Numbered from the stretch's first letter, positions 1-11,362 are shown. The stretch is DNA of 64,000 nt from Elmis aenea (GCA_947652605.1 OX393578.1:54195415-54259414); one strand, 5' to 3'. Made by a program: numbers and translations. The notes: generated from the letters alone by a model not told the origin.

Positions 1-235
1 TCTGCCCTATTTTTATTTTATTTGCATTCATTCCTTAAATTTATGGAAAATCGTGTTTTCCTACGGTACGTGCAATAAATGTACACAGACGCAATCTACG
101 GTGACATGCGAAAAGCAAATACGGAGAATCTTGTTTCATGTGACTTTGTCTTTGACAAAGACCAAATAAAAGTTTACTGAAAACAAGAATTTATAATCTA
201 TTACACACCAAACACTTACCTAAACGATAAATACG

Positions 236-752
236 TGGGTGAGTCAAAAATTATTCGCACTTTGGTTGTAGAATTTATTTTAATCAACTTTTACAAAAAA
301 CAAACACATCATTTTGCGACATAATTTCCTTGCTTTTCAATACACTTCCTCCATTTGTCAAAAAGCTTTCGTATTTTCTCATTAAAAAATGTTTTAGGCT
401 GAACTGCGAGCCGCGAATGTACCGCTGTCTTTACTTCTTCATCAGAAGTGAATCTTTGTCCTCGTAGGGCTGCTTTGAGGGTACCAAACAGTCTTACGGA
501 GCATGATCAGGAGTATAGGGAGGATTCTTCAACAACCCAAAACGAAGTTTTTGCAGAGTGTCAACAGTGTGGGCAGAGGTGTGCAAACGTGCATTGTCAT
601 TCAATATCACAACGCCCTTCGATAGCAGTCCCCTGCGTTTAACCCGAAGTTTAGGCTTCAGCTCTTTAGTGAGCATCTCACTGTAACAGGCGCTGTTAAT
701 TGTTAAACCTTTTTCCTGATGGTGTTCCAATACTTGCCCTTGAGATTCCCAG
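236..752 (-). pseudogene. mariner transposase relic, C-terminal half
   Basis: The minus strand encodes the second half of a mariner-type DDE transposase. About 78 open codons at 494-730 contain the catalytic-region motif LNDNARLHT and the PPYTPDHAP block that normally reads PYSPDLAPSD. After a frame break the reading resumes and ends with VQPKTFFNEKIRKLFD and CIEKQGNYVAK before a TGA at 309-311, the usual mariner C-terminus. The likely 3' terminal repeat (GGTGAGTCAAAAATTATTCG) lies at about 239-262. The N-terminal helix-turn-helix half and the other end are missing; at about 752 the sequence changes abruptly to an RTE-like fragment. What is seen is a dead copy; family assignment is by motif recognition. 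Confidence 0.85.
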
Positions 753-760
753 AAAACTAA

Positions 761-1260
761 GCATCAATTGCATAGCTTAAAAGGCGTACTACGAAGACCA
801 AAACTAGATAAGAAAAACTTTATGATTAACCAAATACAAATAATAGCGTATGCTGACCATATAGCAATCATAGGGAATAAAAGAGAAGACATAATAAGAG
901 CGATAGATCAACTAGACAGAGGCAAAAAACTGTCTGGAAATAAATGAAGAAAAAACAAAACATATAAAGATAGGAAGAGAAAATATGCACCCGCAGAACG
1001 ATCTAGAAACAAAAGAATACACCTTCGAAGAAGTTAATACTTTCATTTATTTGGGCGTGACAGTGGGACAAGCTGGAAAGAACAGAGTGAAGGAGAGAAT
1101 TCTGAAAAGAAGTCAGGCATACTGCAAAAACAAAACCCTACTAAAGAGTAAAACACTAAGTAAAACAACAAAAATAAAAATATACAAAACCCTGATAAGA
1201 CATGTCATAACATATACCATGGAAACAATAACAATAAATAAGAGAAACTTGATTTTTTAA
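761..1260 (+). pseudogene. RTE-like LINE reverse transcriptase fragment
   Basis: Part of a non-LTR reverse transcriptase. At about 847-895 the catalytic box reads YADH in place of YADD, so the last catalytic Asp is lost. After a frameshift near 930 the reading continues as INEEKTKHIKIGRE and, at 985-1260, YTFEEVNTFIYLGVTVG, a run of Lys/Arg-rich helices, TTKIKIYKTLIRHVITYTME. This order (YADD, LEINEEKT, YLG, then the thumb-like K-I-Y-K-T-I-R-P-V-L-T-Y block) is typical of RTE-like elements. It is truncated at both ends and inserted beside, or joined to, the mariner relic. Confidence 0.75.
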
Positions 1261-1864
1261 ATAATATTCTAACCAAGAAACCTAAACAAAATACTACTAC
1301 AGTCGTATCCAATCATAGAGCTGCTTATTTACTTGGCAATATTCTGACTTCAATTTTCAGTGAGTGTGTTTAAAAAACTTTTTTGTATATTGTAGAGGGC
1401 GCGCGCGCAGTGCCGCACACATTTGAGTCTATAGAATAAATACAGTGAATTGATTTTGGTCGCCCTCCTATTTCGGCCGCCCGTGTGCGGTGCACACTTT
1501 GCACATATGGCAGAACCGGCCCGTGCCAGCGGTTTAACCATAATTTAATGAATGACGACCATACGACCAGCTAAACTAGACAGCTTTTTTCTGACGAAGC
1601 GTGGTTTTATCTCTCGGGGTACGCCAATTTTCAAAATATGCGGATGTAGAGCACTGATAATCCGCATGTTTTTGTTAAATCCCGACAACATACTCAAAAA
1701 ATTGGTGTTTGGAAAAGAGTTTCTCGCAGAAAAATAATTGGGCCTATTTATTTAATGACCAAGATAATTTTTAAGATCACGGTATACAGATATGCAGGGT
1801 GCTCAAATTGAATCGCATTATCAGAGAGAATATTTTAATTATAACAGAAGTAAAAAAAAATGCT
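1261..1864. other. Unassigned AT-rich stretch
   Basis: No motif-bearing reading frame or repeat structure recognised. A GC-richer patch with a GCGCGCGCGC run lies at about 1397-1412. Short open frames here show no known domain and are probably chance. Confidence 0.4.
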
Positions 1865-2975
1865 TATACAGGGTGTCCCCATTATACACGGCAAAAAAGT
1901 ATGTGCATATTCCTGAGTGAAAATGATGACCATTTGTCAAATATTTTGTTATCCGAAAATGCTTCCTTTCAAAGTTAGAGACCTCCAAAGTTGCAAGAAA
2001 AAAAATTAAAAAAATCGATTACGTCCTAGCCGTTTAAGCTAGAGCTATCAAACTTGGCCGAAATGTTTGGGTGTTTCCCATTGACTTTGTGGGATAATTA
2101 GAAAGAAAACACGTAATTGGAAGTATGATTTATAGTCAGGTCATCCGCTTACCATCTTCAGAATTTTTTTCTCTGGAATAAAATTGAAAATGTCATTCGT
2201 CTATAAGAAAGTACAACTTAAGAGGAAAAAATTCGTCCCTCTTTGTTTTTTGCTGTAAACGTAGCCGTTTTCGAGAAAATTAGCGCTAAAGATGCATTGA
2301 CAAACTCTGTTTATACAGCTCAAATATTTTTTTTACTAAATTTAGTTGGCTAATGTCATGCTTGACTTAAGGCTTGTTCATAACCTAACCTTTTTCTAAA
2401 AATGTCATACACAAACTTGTATGCTCTAAACGAAAGCCGACATTCACTTAGTTTATTATGAACAAGCCTTAAGTCAAGCATGACATTAGCCAACTAAGTT
2501 TAGTAAAAAAAAATATTTGAGGTGTATAAACAGAGTTTGTCGATGCATCTTTAGCGCTAATTTTCTCGAAAACGGCTACGTTTACAGCAAAAAACAAAGA
2601 GGGACGAATTGTTTCCTCTTAAGTCGTACTTTCTTATGGACGAATGACATTTTCAATTTTATTCCAGAGAAAAAAATTCTGAAGATGGTAAGCGGATGAC
2701 CTGACTATAAATCATACTTCCAATTACGTGTTTTCTTTCTAATTATCCCACAAAGTCAATGGGAAACACCCAAACATTTCGGCCAAGTTTGATAGCTCTA
2801 GCTTAAACGGCTAGGACGTAATCGATTTTTTGAATTTTTTTTCTTGCAACTTTGGAGGTCTCTAACTTTGAAAGGAAGCATTTTCGGATAACAAAATATT
2901 TGACAAATGGTCATCATTTTCACTCAGGAATATGCACCTACTTTTTAGCCGTGTATAATGGGGACACCCTGTATA
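1865..2975. mobile_element. Foldback (palindromic) DNA element, 519-bp arms
   Basis: The left arm (about 1865-2383) is repeated as a near-perfect reverse complement at 2456-2975, leaving a spacer of roughly 72 bp. Both outer ends carry TACAGGGTGTCCCC. Arms differ only at scattered bases, for example AAAAAGTATG against AAAGTAGGTG near the ends. Small open frames inside are not coding: they read through the repeat without recognisable domains. If transcribed through, the element would fold into a dsRNA of about 500 bp. The family name is unknown to me; the same terminal motif recurs many times in this window. Confidence 0.9.
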
Positions 2976-3038
2976 TCTTACTATTTTTTAAAAGGATCCA
3001 TTTTAAATAATAAAATACTTTTTATCGTTAGTGGATTG

Positions 3039-3600
3039 TTATGCTGAAGAGCAAAGATACCTTAACTTACCATCCGGTTGGGATACTAATAATCTTGTTT
3101 TTAAGTAGTTATTGAGGTACAGATCAAAATAATTTGTTAATGGTAACATTAGTTGGTTAATCGCTAATTTGATCGACTCTGTATGCCCGATAATAACAAA
3201 GTAACTAACGTGTCGTGTTAGATACTTGTAAGCCCGTAGCCTCATAAACTTGTTAATTAAAACATTTTGGTCAAAGAGTGATAATGCTCCAGAGACATTT
3301 CCAATTAATATTTTACGACTTTCGCGTGAGTGACCGATTGGAGTCGTTCGTATGGACGTTTTCGGTCGACGGCGGCGGTTATAAAGAGTCGAAAGTGTTG
3401 ACAAACGCCACAACAATTGTAGAATAGTTGAGAATTTGTTGTTTCCAAGCAAGGACAGGATTCACCGCACTTCCTGGCGCACACAGTCGTCCTTCCGGTC
3501 TCATTGTTCTGAATTTATGTCCTAGGCGCTTGCATTGTCCTGTTGCCTGTCTGTCGTGGCACACTATACACCCGCAATGCAGTCGCTCTGCTTGTACAAC
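3039..3600 (-). CDS. Unrecognised open frame(s), possible gag-like relic
   Basis: A 137-codon frame (3039-3452) is open on the minus strand, and an overlapping frame (3379-3564, open further upstream to about 3600) contains Cys and His residues spaced C-x2-C then a C-x-R-L-G-H-K stretch, loosely like a zinc knuckle of a LINE ORF1. No domain can be named with confidence. The segment is GC-richer than its surroundings (3340-3610). It could be a decayed retroelement ORF1 or chance; neither start codon has supporting context. Confidence 0.2.
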
Positions 3601-4289
3601 CCTAACCTAACATCCACTGTCCATATATTATGCAGGGACATGCTTACCGCTGCTGATGCGTAGAATCGCGTTCAACTTAATTACTGCATTTACATTCGTA
3701 GCCCTGTTATTGTTATATAAATAGCCTACCTGGATCAACTATATTTCGGTACAGTTCGATGGCTGCCCATTAAAATCTACGAACGCAAATGGAAACTACA
3801 CTATTCTACGAATGAATCCGAGTATGTCCATAGTTTTTAAACAGTTCAAACCTGTAATGTGGGTAAAACAACGCAAGTACTATTCGAAACCTTTTTAAAA
3901 GGCCATTGTGGCTGTCACACAGATAAAAATGCGTTATTACTGTCACCCTATTATAAATAGATTATATAAAAAATATTTTGTAACTAAAGCTACACAAATA
4001 GGTATGTTCCTAAAATGTAAAATTGTATTTGCATCAAAATTTAGGGTTTAAATGAGTGCTTAAGTAATTTCTTGTGTATAATATTAATTACTTTGATTTA
4101 AAATCGCTTTATTTTTGATAGAACTCCTTTAGAAATGCTAGGGCAGTTGCATTTTTTTTTCTGATTTACCCCATAACATAAGTAAAGTTTCTTTACCCCA
4201 AATGTTAATCGTATGGAAATGCAAAAAAAAGATATATTTGAAAAAACAATAAACTTTACGTTTGCTACAAAATGTATTTAAGGAGCTTA

Positions 4290-4830
4290 TACAGGGTGCA
4301 CCACGACCCTGAGATTCTTCGATAGCTCCTTTATTAACAAAAATATCAAAAAATATTTAATACAAATATTGTGCGAACCTCTTTTCTACATAACCTAAAA
4401 TTATTTTGAAAAATACAGGGTGTTTCGTTTGAGCGGCGCATATTAAAATGTAAATTTTTTAAATAGAACACCCTGTATATTTTTACATTTTTGGATTTCT
4501 CTTAAAATTTACTTTAAAAAAGGTAAGAGGTTATATGGGTCTTAAGCCAACCGTTTTTGTAAAATTTACATTTTTATGAAATTTTCGAACGATACAGCAC
4601 TTTAAATTTTTTTTAACATTAATAGATTAATTAACACTGCGCTAGCTACATTTTAAAAATATTATGCAGGGTGTTTTTTACGCTGGGTCAAACTTGTGAA
4701 ACTTTAAACATCGATAAGTCATTTTTCTTAAATGTATATTTTTATATTTTTTTGTAGATAATTTAATTGTCTTTCAAAATTATTAAGCATGTCCTATACC
4801 TAAAGTTAATATTTTTCGAGCTATCTTGAT
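4290..4830. repeat. TACAGGGTG-type dispersed repeat cluster
   Basis: The motif TACAGGGTG/CACCCTGTA occurs at 4290, 4414, 4469 (inverted) and in a variant at 4665. The sequence following the inverted copy (CACCCTGTATATTTTTAC) is also found at 11656 within the 300-bp tandem duplication, and the stretch around 4750-4820 resembles 11690-11750. It is therefore a diverged member of that repeat family. No coding content is seen. Confidence 0.6.
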
Positions 4831-4974
4831 TTTTCTTATTATTACTAAGGCAATTAAAATATTTTAAAGTCGGCCATGGAGGTAGGTCAAAAATTTTCAA
4901 GGAATTTTTAAATAAAAGAATTAAAAAAGCTGCAATTTTAATTTTAGGCTAAAAATCTACGCTTTTTTCGCGAA

Positions 4975-5376
4975 ATTTATCGTATAAATTGTTCAAGATT
5001 ATGTTCTTGTTGTAAGGACAGCCGTAGACGTTGTCTGAAACATTTCGGGGGTTATACCATCAAAAGCAACACGAATCCTGTTCTGCATATCTTCAGCAGT
5101 TGTTGAGGGGTCTTGATACACCTGTTTTATGTGTCTCCACAAAAATAAATCGATAGGGGTAAGATCAGGTGACCTAGGTGGCCAGGAGATTGGTCTACCT
5201 CGCCCTATTCATCTATTAGGATATTCTGTGTTCGGCAACTGCATTACTTGCTGTGTTGCTTTTGATGGTATAACTCCTGAAATGTTATAAAGGGTGCTAG
5301 GGTCTTTCAGACAACGTCTACGGCTGTGCGTAGAACATGAACAAGGATATAATCTTGAACAATTTATAAGATAAAT
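4975..5376. repeat. Inverted repeat made from transposase 3' end
   Basis: About 100 bp at 4975-5072 (ATTTATCGTATAAATTG... through CAAAAGCAAC) reappear in reverse complement at about 5252-5376 with small insertions. The duplicated piece covers the end of the transposase frame and its 3' flank, so two element ends now face each other. This suggests an inverted tandem insertion or an inverted duplication after insertion. Confidence 0.7.
4999..5205 (-). pseudogene. Tc1/mariner-like DDE transposase C-terminal fragment
   Basis: A continuous frame of 68 codons, ending in TAA at 4999-5001, carries SWPPRSPDLTPIDLFLW followed by HIKQVYQDPSTTAEDMQNRI and an FDGITPEMF tail. The RSPDLTP-[IL]-D-F-LW block is the last catalytic-acid region of a large insect group of Tc1/mariner-like transposases. 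Sequence before the block is lost at about 5206, so only the C-terminal fifth or so remains. It lies inside an inverted repeat whose right arm re-reads part of the same C-terminus in reverse. Confidence 0.75.
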
Positions 5377-5399
5377 CCCCAGTAGGCTTTCTTGATATT

Positions 5400-7880
5400 T
5401 TTTTTGCACTACTTAATTTTGTTGAACATTTGCAACAATATATGAGCTGATGCGCGTTTCGTATTTAGTAAATTTCATCGCACCAGATCTTAATCAGGTG
5501 TGAAATAAACATATAGTGCAAAGATTTAACAACGAACAGTTATCCTTATCATTTGATAACATCAGAAGTTACGAGTTGTGCAAGATTACCGTATATAGTT
5601 TAATGTTAATAGCTAAGTAGACAACCCGTGATAAACTAAACACATTTTCAACTTCGGAAGCGTAAATAATAATAGTAAATATGGTCGTTAAAAGTGGCTA
5701 TACAATTAAAATTGGCACAACCTTTAGACAAACACGGGCGCCGTTAATAAAATTTCCCTAATCAGCTGCAAAGTAGTCACAGTCTAATGGTTACGTTCGG
5801 TGTGGAGTATCTGTGTTATGCTGTAGTGGTTTACTCAACTTTGCATTGAAATTATAAGTCGCACAGCTATAGAACTGCGTGGGTCGAGCTTTTATTACTT
5901 TGTGTTATATGTAATTTCGCTCATATAACGGGCAGTAAAGTGGAAATTGTAATAAAATTTACTAAAGCTAAAATGGCAACATTATGTTATTTCTAAACGA
6001 ATTTATGCACCTATCGTTTTCATAACCAACCATAAGGCAATGAATTTCGTTTATTTCTTTTCGTTTACACGTTATGTGCCTTAAAGGACTGGCTAATTTT
6101 ATTATTTTTATTACTTAACGTTCCGTCAGGCGCAATAGCAAAACAAATAAGTGATGTAGCTGCGCATTATATCTTATTATAATAATGGTTCATATATTTA
6201 CAAAGAAAACGTCCTTTGCTATGCAAATGAACTCGTTTTGGATGTTTTTGAGAGCATATATTTTAATGAACTTGTAAACACTTTAACAAAACATCTAAAA
6301 CTGTAACAAAATTGGTCAAATTTTCTTAAATGCAAAAAGTAACTAAAATTTGTCCAAAAAATATTTAAGTTTGGTAGTTATTCACATTTATATTCATCAG
6401 CTATAAAAACCCTTAACAGCGTGCACCACAATTTTTGTTGTTGCATAACATAAACGATAGAGACACGGTTTAAAATTGTTTACTTGGTGTTACATTGGCA
6501 GATATTACATTGGTCAGCCCCATAGAAAAACCCTTAAAAATGTTTGTAGGGAAATTTCAAAAGAAAATTCCATAGGACAGTTCCACAAAAAAATCGTAAA
6601 GAAAAATAGGAATCTCATAAAAAAAAAACGTCACAGAAAACCCCACGTAAATTTTAAGCAGATACTTTTTTTTTGTGAAAGGACTTTCACGTTGAAATGC
6701 AAAAAAAACTTCTTGTTAAAAAATTGGAAACGTATTTAAAATGAATGCAAACAAAGTGATCTGGTTTTAAGCATATATTTAAAAAAAAAGAATTAAAATG
6801 ATATATTAATATAGTTAATCTTCTAACGTTGACACTACAACTCAAAAATCAAGAAAGACAATTATGAAAATGTAAAACCACAGGACCCATAACAATTTAT
6901 AAAATTGATCAGATTTTTTAGGGTCTTCTTGTAGAACCCTGTAAATAATATTATTACTGATTTTAATAGAAACAAAAAGTTAAACTATACGGCGTATAAA
7001 AGTACATTACTTAAGCTACTTTGTAAAAGCATTAAAATAATTTTAGCATGTACAGGGTGTTTTGAAATTATACTAACTTTAGATTTTATTTATGATATTT
7101 ATATAATATCAGGGTTTTGTTCTATCTTTAACTTATTTTGTGCAACTTTTAATGAAAGTTGAGTATAGCTAAATTGCATGGTTTTAAAGTTACTCGCATT
7201 TATAAATAGCACTGCATTATAAATTTGGTACCTTTACCGAATTCTACTTTGTACATTGTTAATTTATTTAAAAATTACTTTATCTGATTCTAATAAAAGT
7301 AAAAAATTCAAGTACTCAATTTTCAAAAGCGCAACACATAAGGCTATATTATAAAAGCATAAAAATAAATCTAGCATATACAGGGTGTTTAAAAATTACA
7401 TTAACTTTGAATTTTTCAATGGAACGTCTTGTATATTTTTAAATTTTTTTAATCTTATTTTTATTTTGTGTGCTTTAAATAAAGGTTGATTTTAAGTTGA
7501 TGTTCATAGTTTTAAAGTTTTTTGATTCTTTTAGGGCTTCATTTAATACTCAGCACATCCACCAAATAATATTTTGTAAATAAAAACTTTAACTAAGAAT
7601 TCTGGTAGAAATTTTACTGCAAAATAATTAGGGAAGCCAATCCTAAAATGCATCAACATTCAAAAGTCTGTTTTAATAATTTTATACCATAATTATTGAT
7701 TTAAGCAAAAAAAGAAAATTCGCTATTATTATTTTATGCAACATTTTTTCTCGTTTTACAGAAAAGAATCTGAACTTTTATGCATTGTTTTATATATATT
7801 ATAATAAAACTATTAAGATTAAAATATACTATTATTCTTTGTAGTACAAGTTGTATAAGATTGTTATAAAATTATTGTGT
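5400..7880. other. AT-rich intergenic stretch with sparse repeat ends
   Basis: No recognisable coding sequence. TACAGGGTGTTT motifs occur at 7051 and 7379, each followed by similar AT-rich text, so diverged copies of the same dispersed repeat are present. The 87-codon frame near 6476 is a lysine-rich artefact of A-runs. Confidence 0.4.
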
Positions 7881-7975
7881 GCGTAGAAAGAACGCTCAAA
7901 GTAAATAATTGAAACGTAGAAAGAACGCTCAAAGTAAAAAGAACGCTGCGCGTAGAAAGAACGCGGCGCGTAGAA
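7880..7975 (+). repeat. Short tandem repeat, CGTAGAAAGAACGC units
   Basis: The unit [CG]GTAGAAAGAACGC[TG] recurs at about 7882, 7914, 7942 (partial) and 7949-7966 with linker AAAGTAAA. It adjoins the 130-bp tandem repeat and may be part of the same element. Confidence 0.6.
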
Positions 7976-8390
7976 AATGATGATGGTCTTAACAGTGACG
8001 AAACATTCGAAACTCCAAATCTTATTCGTCTACTCGATAACAGTTAATAAACTACGAAAACCGCACGTTTCTATATCTACCCGTTCTCGATATACGAAAT
8101 TGTAGCCCTGAAGATGGGTCAACCTAATTAGAAACGTTATAAAATGTAACTTGGCTTAAAAGTAGCATCGCAATGGCGAAAACCGCACATTCCTATCTGC
8201 AACGGTTTTCCAGTTATAAATGAAGTTAATTTTAACCTGAAGATGGTCCAAAAAGTTCGAAACTTCGTATTAAAAAATTCCTCTCGACAACACCTACATA
8301 GTAGTCAAAACCGCATGTCTGTAGCTCGAACCGTTTTGGAATTACGGTAAAGCCGAATCGTTGTCGACATTTGGCCGAAACAGGGTGTAA
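7976..8390 (+). repeat. About 130-bp tandem repeat, three units
   Basis: Three diverged units start at about 7982, 8113 and 8242 (periods near 131 and 129 bp). Each has CTGAAGATGG or ATGATGATGG, then within 20-25 bp a GAAAC box, and about 80 bp later a block like AAAACCGCACRTTYCTATCT. The pair CTGANGA ... GAAAC is the conserved core arrangement of hammerhead ribozymes, which Penelope-like terminal repeats often carry. The helix II pairing looks weak here, so activity is doubtful. No protein is encoded. Confidence 0.6.
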
Positions 8391-8404
8391 GAGTTGGATA
8401 CTAG

Positions 8405-8600
8405 CAAGGTTTCGGCCTTCGGCCGAAACCCGGCAACCGTGACAGTCCTATTAAAGAATATAAGCTGTACACTGGCATGTTTCCGGCCTTCGGCCGAAAA
8501 CATGCGCTGGGTGCAGGCAAGTTTTCGGCCTTCGGCCGAAAACTTGAAGTCGCTTGCAGACGCTGGATACTGGCAAGGTTTCGGCCTCCGGCCGAAACCA
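8405..8600. repeat. Cluster of four GC-rich hairpins
   Basis: Four palindromes share the core TTCGGCCTTCGGCCGAA: 8408-8430, 8475-8505, 8518-8546 and 8577-8599 (the last with TCC in place of TTC). Stems extend to different flanks (GCATG...CATGC in the second, CAAG...CTTG in the third), so the stems have stayed paired while their sequences changed. The segments around the first and fourth (8393-8457 and 8562-8626) are direct repeats of about 65 bp. Confidence 0.8.
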
Positions 8601-8639
8601 GGCAGCCAAGACAGTCCCCTTAAAGTTTATGGTCACATC

Positions 8640-9518
8640 TTTCTCTACAATTTCGACATTCGAGACCGATTTTCAGCGTCGAAACGACATCAACCGAAAC
8701 CCGGTCGTGCAGTCGGGAGGGTCCCATGGTTGGTCAAGTTTACCCGTCACAAAAGTTTTCGAAAGTAACACGTGCTTTTCGTCAGGTGGGTAAAATCGTC
8801 GAAAAATGTGGTTTTGGGACCCCCCCTCTGAATCCGTCCCTGTACGTTTTGGAGGGGTGGCCCAATGGAACTTTTTTGTCGCAGTCGCATTAATCTTCGA
8901 GTACCGGGGTCAGTTTTTCTTAATCGTCACCCGTTGGCGAGATCTAGGTATAGGACTCTTACAAATTTTTTCACATTACCCCCTCCTGCTCCGTCCCTGG
9001 AGTGGTTAGGGGGTTCATATTATGGATTCTCGAATAACTTTCGAGTACCTATCGAACGCCGCTCGCGGAACTTTGGTGATTGCGATTATTATTATTATCC
9101 ATATAATATGATACCTATTGTTTATATAGGGGCAATGGGCGAACAAGGCGTTCTGTGTATTAATTTGTTTTCAGTTATTTCAGTAGTTTAAAAGTCGTTT
9201 TTGTTCCTAGTCGGGTATTCGTGAATGGTACAGTTTTGTATTAAATTTGTAGTCATGTAACGTGGTAAAAATTATTTATTGCCTTATATATTAAAAAAAA
9301 AGCAATGAAATGTAATTTTTTGACGTATACTAAACCACTTGGAAGTATGTAACATTTCGCTAATTTTGGTGTATCTCGAGCATTTTAAAATAACACGCAT
9401 TTCTCTGTTCTGCTGTTTCTGCAGTTTGTACTATATGTCACCTTCGTTGCATAAGAAGAAAAACTGGAGCAGTAATCGAAATGTGGGGCGATTAGTAACG
9501 TATATGACTGATTGTAAT
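8640..9518. other. Unassigned stretch with GC-rich patches
   Basis: Open frames at 8806-9191 lack any recognisable domain. C-runs (CCCCCCC at about 8820) and a GGGGTTC patch stand out from the AT-rich background, suggesting a different origin, perhaps continuation of the hairpin repeat element. Nothing more can be supported. Confidence 0.3.
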
Positions 9519-10260
9519 TTATGCTGTAAGGCTAAGTTTGTTTGTTAATCTATCCAGAAAACTGATTTTTTTTGCTACTTTCTTTACAATGTAATCCACG
9601 TTGCTGTTAAATTTGAGTTTATTTTCTATCATTACACCAAGATATTTAATTTGCGAAGCACATTCGAGTTCTTCATAATTTATATTAACTTTAATGCTTA
9701 TATCATTCGGTATTGGCCTGTTTTCTATTATCATAAATTTAGTTTTGTCTGTATTTTATTTCAATTTGTTAATTTTTAACCATTCAGATACAACGTTTAG
9801 GTTATTTTTATCTGTAATAGCCGACTCTAGGGACTCTAGGTTGCTATCAGAAGCTGTGATTGAAGTGTCATCTGCAAAGAGACTTACACGACAGTTTTTT
9901 ATATTGTGTTCCAAATCATTTAAGTACAGCACAAAAAGTAAAGGACCTAAAACTGAGCCTTGTGGTACACCTACGGTGTTGATAATATATTCTGATTTTT
10001 AAATTTAGTTTTTGGATAGCGAGTTGTTAGATAACTTTTAAACCACCTTTTTTTGATTCCTCGTATGCTATGGAACAAAAGTTCCAGTTTTTTAATGGTT
10101 TCAAATGCTCTTTTGATATCTAAATATACCCCCACAATGTATTTTTTGTTTTCAATTTGTTGCTACCAATCAGCTAGCACAAGATTTAATGATGCTTCAC
10201 ATGAATGTTTGGCTCTAAAACCGGATTAAGCGTCTGATAGTTTTTGTGTAAACATTAATT
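9519..10260 (-). pseudogene. CR1/Jockey-type LINE reverse transcriptase fragment
   Basis: On the minus strand the reading gives GVPQGSVLGPLLFVLYLNDL (RT motif B region, about 9905-9975), LFADDTSIT with the catalytic FADD (about 9870), then after one in-frame stop FMIIENRPIPNDISIKVN and QIKYLGVMIENKLKFN (thumb region, 9519-9734). The N-terminal part before motif B is degraded (9985-10260) and the 3' end of the element is absent. The motif spacing matches the CR1/Jockey superfamily. It is non-functional because of the stop and truncation. Confidence 0.85.
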
Positions 10261-10946
10261 TTTGACAAATAAACCTCTACAGAGGTAAAGAACTAAATAA
10301 TATGATTTTAAATGTGTCCTACTAGTTTGTTTTTTTAAATCTCAATAAATGCACTTGACCCTCGTATTAGGAACTTAGCTGTTAATGGTCTCGTAGATAC
10401 AAAAAATTTAAAACCATATTAAAAATGTTAGTAATCTTGAAAATCTAAAAAAAAAGATTTTGAAGTGTACATGTCTAAAATTGTTGTTTAGTTTATAACA
10501 AATTATTGGTGTTAAGTTTCTTGCTATACTATTTCATCAACATTAATTCAACGTAACCATTTGTATGACATCGTAAGACCTGTGTGATGAGATTATATTT
10601 TCATCGAAGCTCTGAATATTAAATCATAAACAGAGCCAACTCGGTGTTCGCGTCGTCACTTATTGGATCCTAAAGTTACTTCTTTCAGTGGATGTAATCC
10701 ATTGCAAGTAATCATATCATATCGAGGATATTAAAGTCGTTCGATACTTGATTTATGGAGTACGAGCCCTGGCTGTTCTCGCCTCAGCCAGTGCTCATAG
10801 AAATACGCCAATAAATTTACCGGTACCGGTTCCGGAATTGTAGATTTCCCGTTACAGTTTTATTGCGAGCTTCGGACAGAGCGTGAAATTGAAAAAGTTT
10901 GTTATAAAAATAGCCTCGCGAGAGATCATATTGTTCACCTGAAACA
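10261..10946. other. Unassigned intergenic stretch
   Basis: AT-rich to about 10620, then a more balanced patch (10620-10946). No motif-bearing frame or repeat recognised. Confidence 0.4.
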
Positions 10947-11282
10947 ATGGCCAGCACTTGCAGATGCAGTCCCAACGTTTATATAAGACGAGCGCACTTG
11001 ATTGGAATTGAAAATACTTGTATTTCATTCATAGCTTTAATGGAACGAAAACTTTTGCTTCAAGCTTTATTTACCAATTCAAACAATATTTATTTCATTG
11101 AATTCGTAGTCAAGTGTGCTGTGAAAAAAACTGATGTCATCAGTTTATTTGACGAAAAATACGAGCGCCAAGATGAATTTATTGAGAGTAAGCAGGCCGT
11201 GAAATACAAAATCTGCACCTTCATTATATTTTTATTTCTTTACCTTTTGACCTGCTCCATTTTATTTAGTCGTGACTCCTGA
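10947..11282 (+). CDS. Hypothetical 111-aa open frame
   Basis: The ATG is in a favourable context (ACAATGG). The predicted product ends in a hydrophobic stretch (KICTFIIFLFLYLLTCSILF, about residues 88-107), which would be a single membrane segment near the C-terminus. No domain is recognised, there is no sign of splicing, and the frame is not much longer than chance allows in this window. It may be a non-coding artefact. Confidence 0.15.
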   Translation: MASTCRCSPNVYIRRAHLIGIENTCISFIALMERKLLLQALFTNSNNIYFIEFVVKCAVKKTDVISLFDEKYERQDEFIESKQAVKYKICTFIIFLFLYLLTCSILFSRDS

Positions 11283-11362
11283 GTTCTTCTACTGATAGGT
11301 GTAGGACCGTGGAGTTGTGTTGTGCTGACTTTTTTTTATGTTTTTCTGTCTTGTGCTAGCTT

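Noticed and set aside
6476..6739. Lysine-rich 87-codon frame
   Set aside because: Derived from A-runs and a cryptic CCATAGAAAA-like simple repeat; no domain.
8394..8768. 124-codon frame with repeated FGRNP/FRPSAEN-like peptide
   Set aside because: The repeated peptide is a by-product of the four DNA hairpins; both strands show it and no domain is present.
8806..9191. Overlapping open frames of 67 and 108 codons
   Set aside because: No recognisable domain, no clear initiation context and no splicing signals; probably chance in a GC-richer patch.
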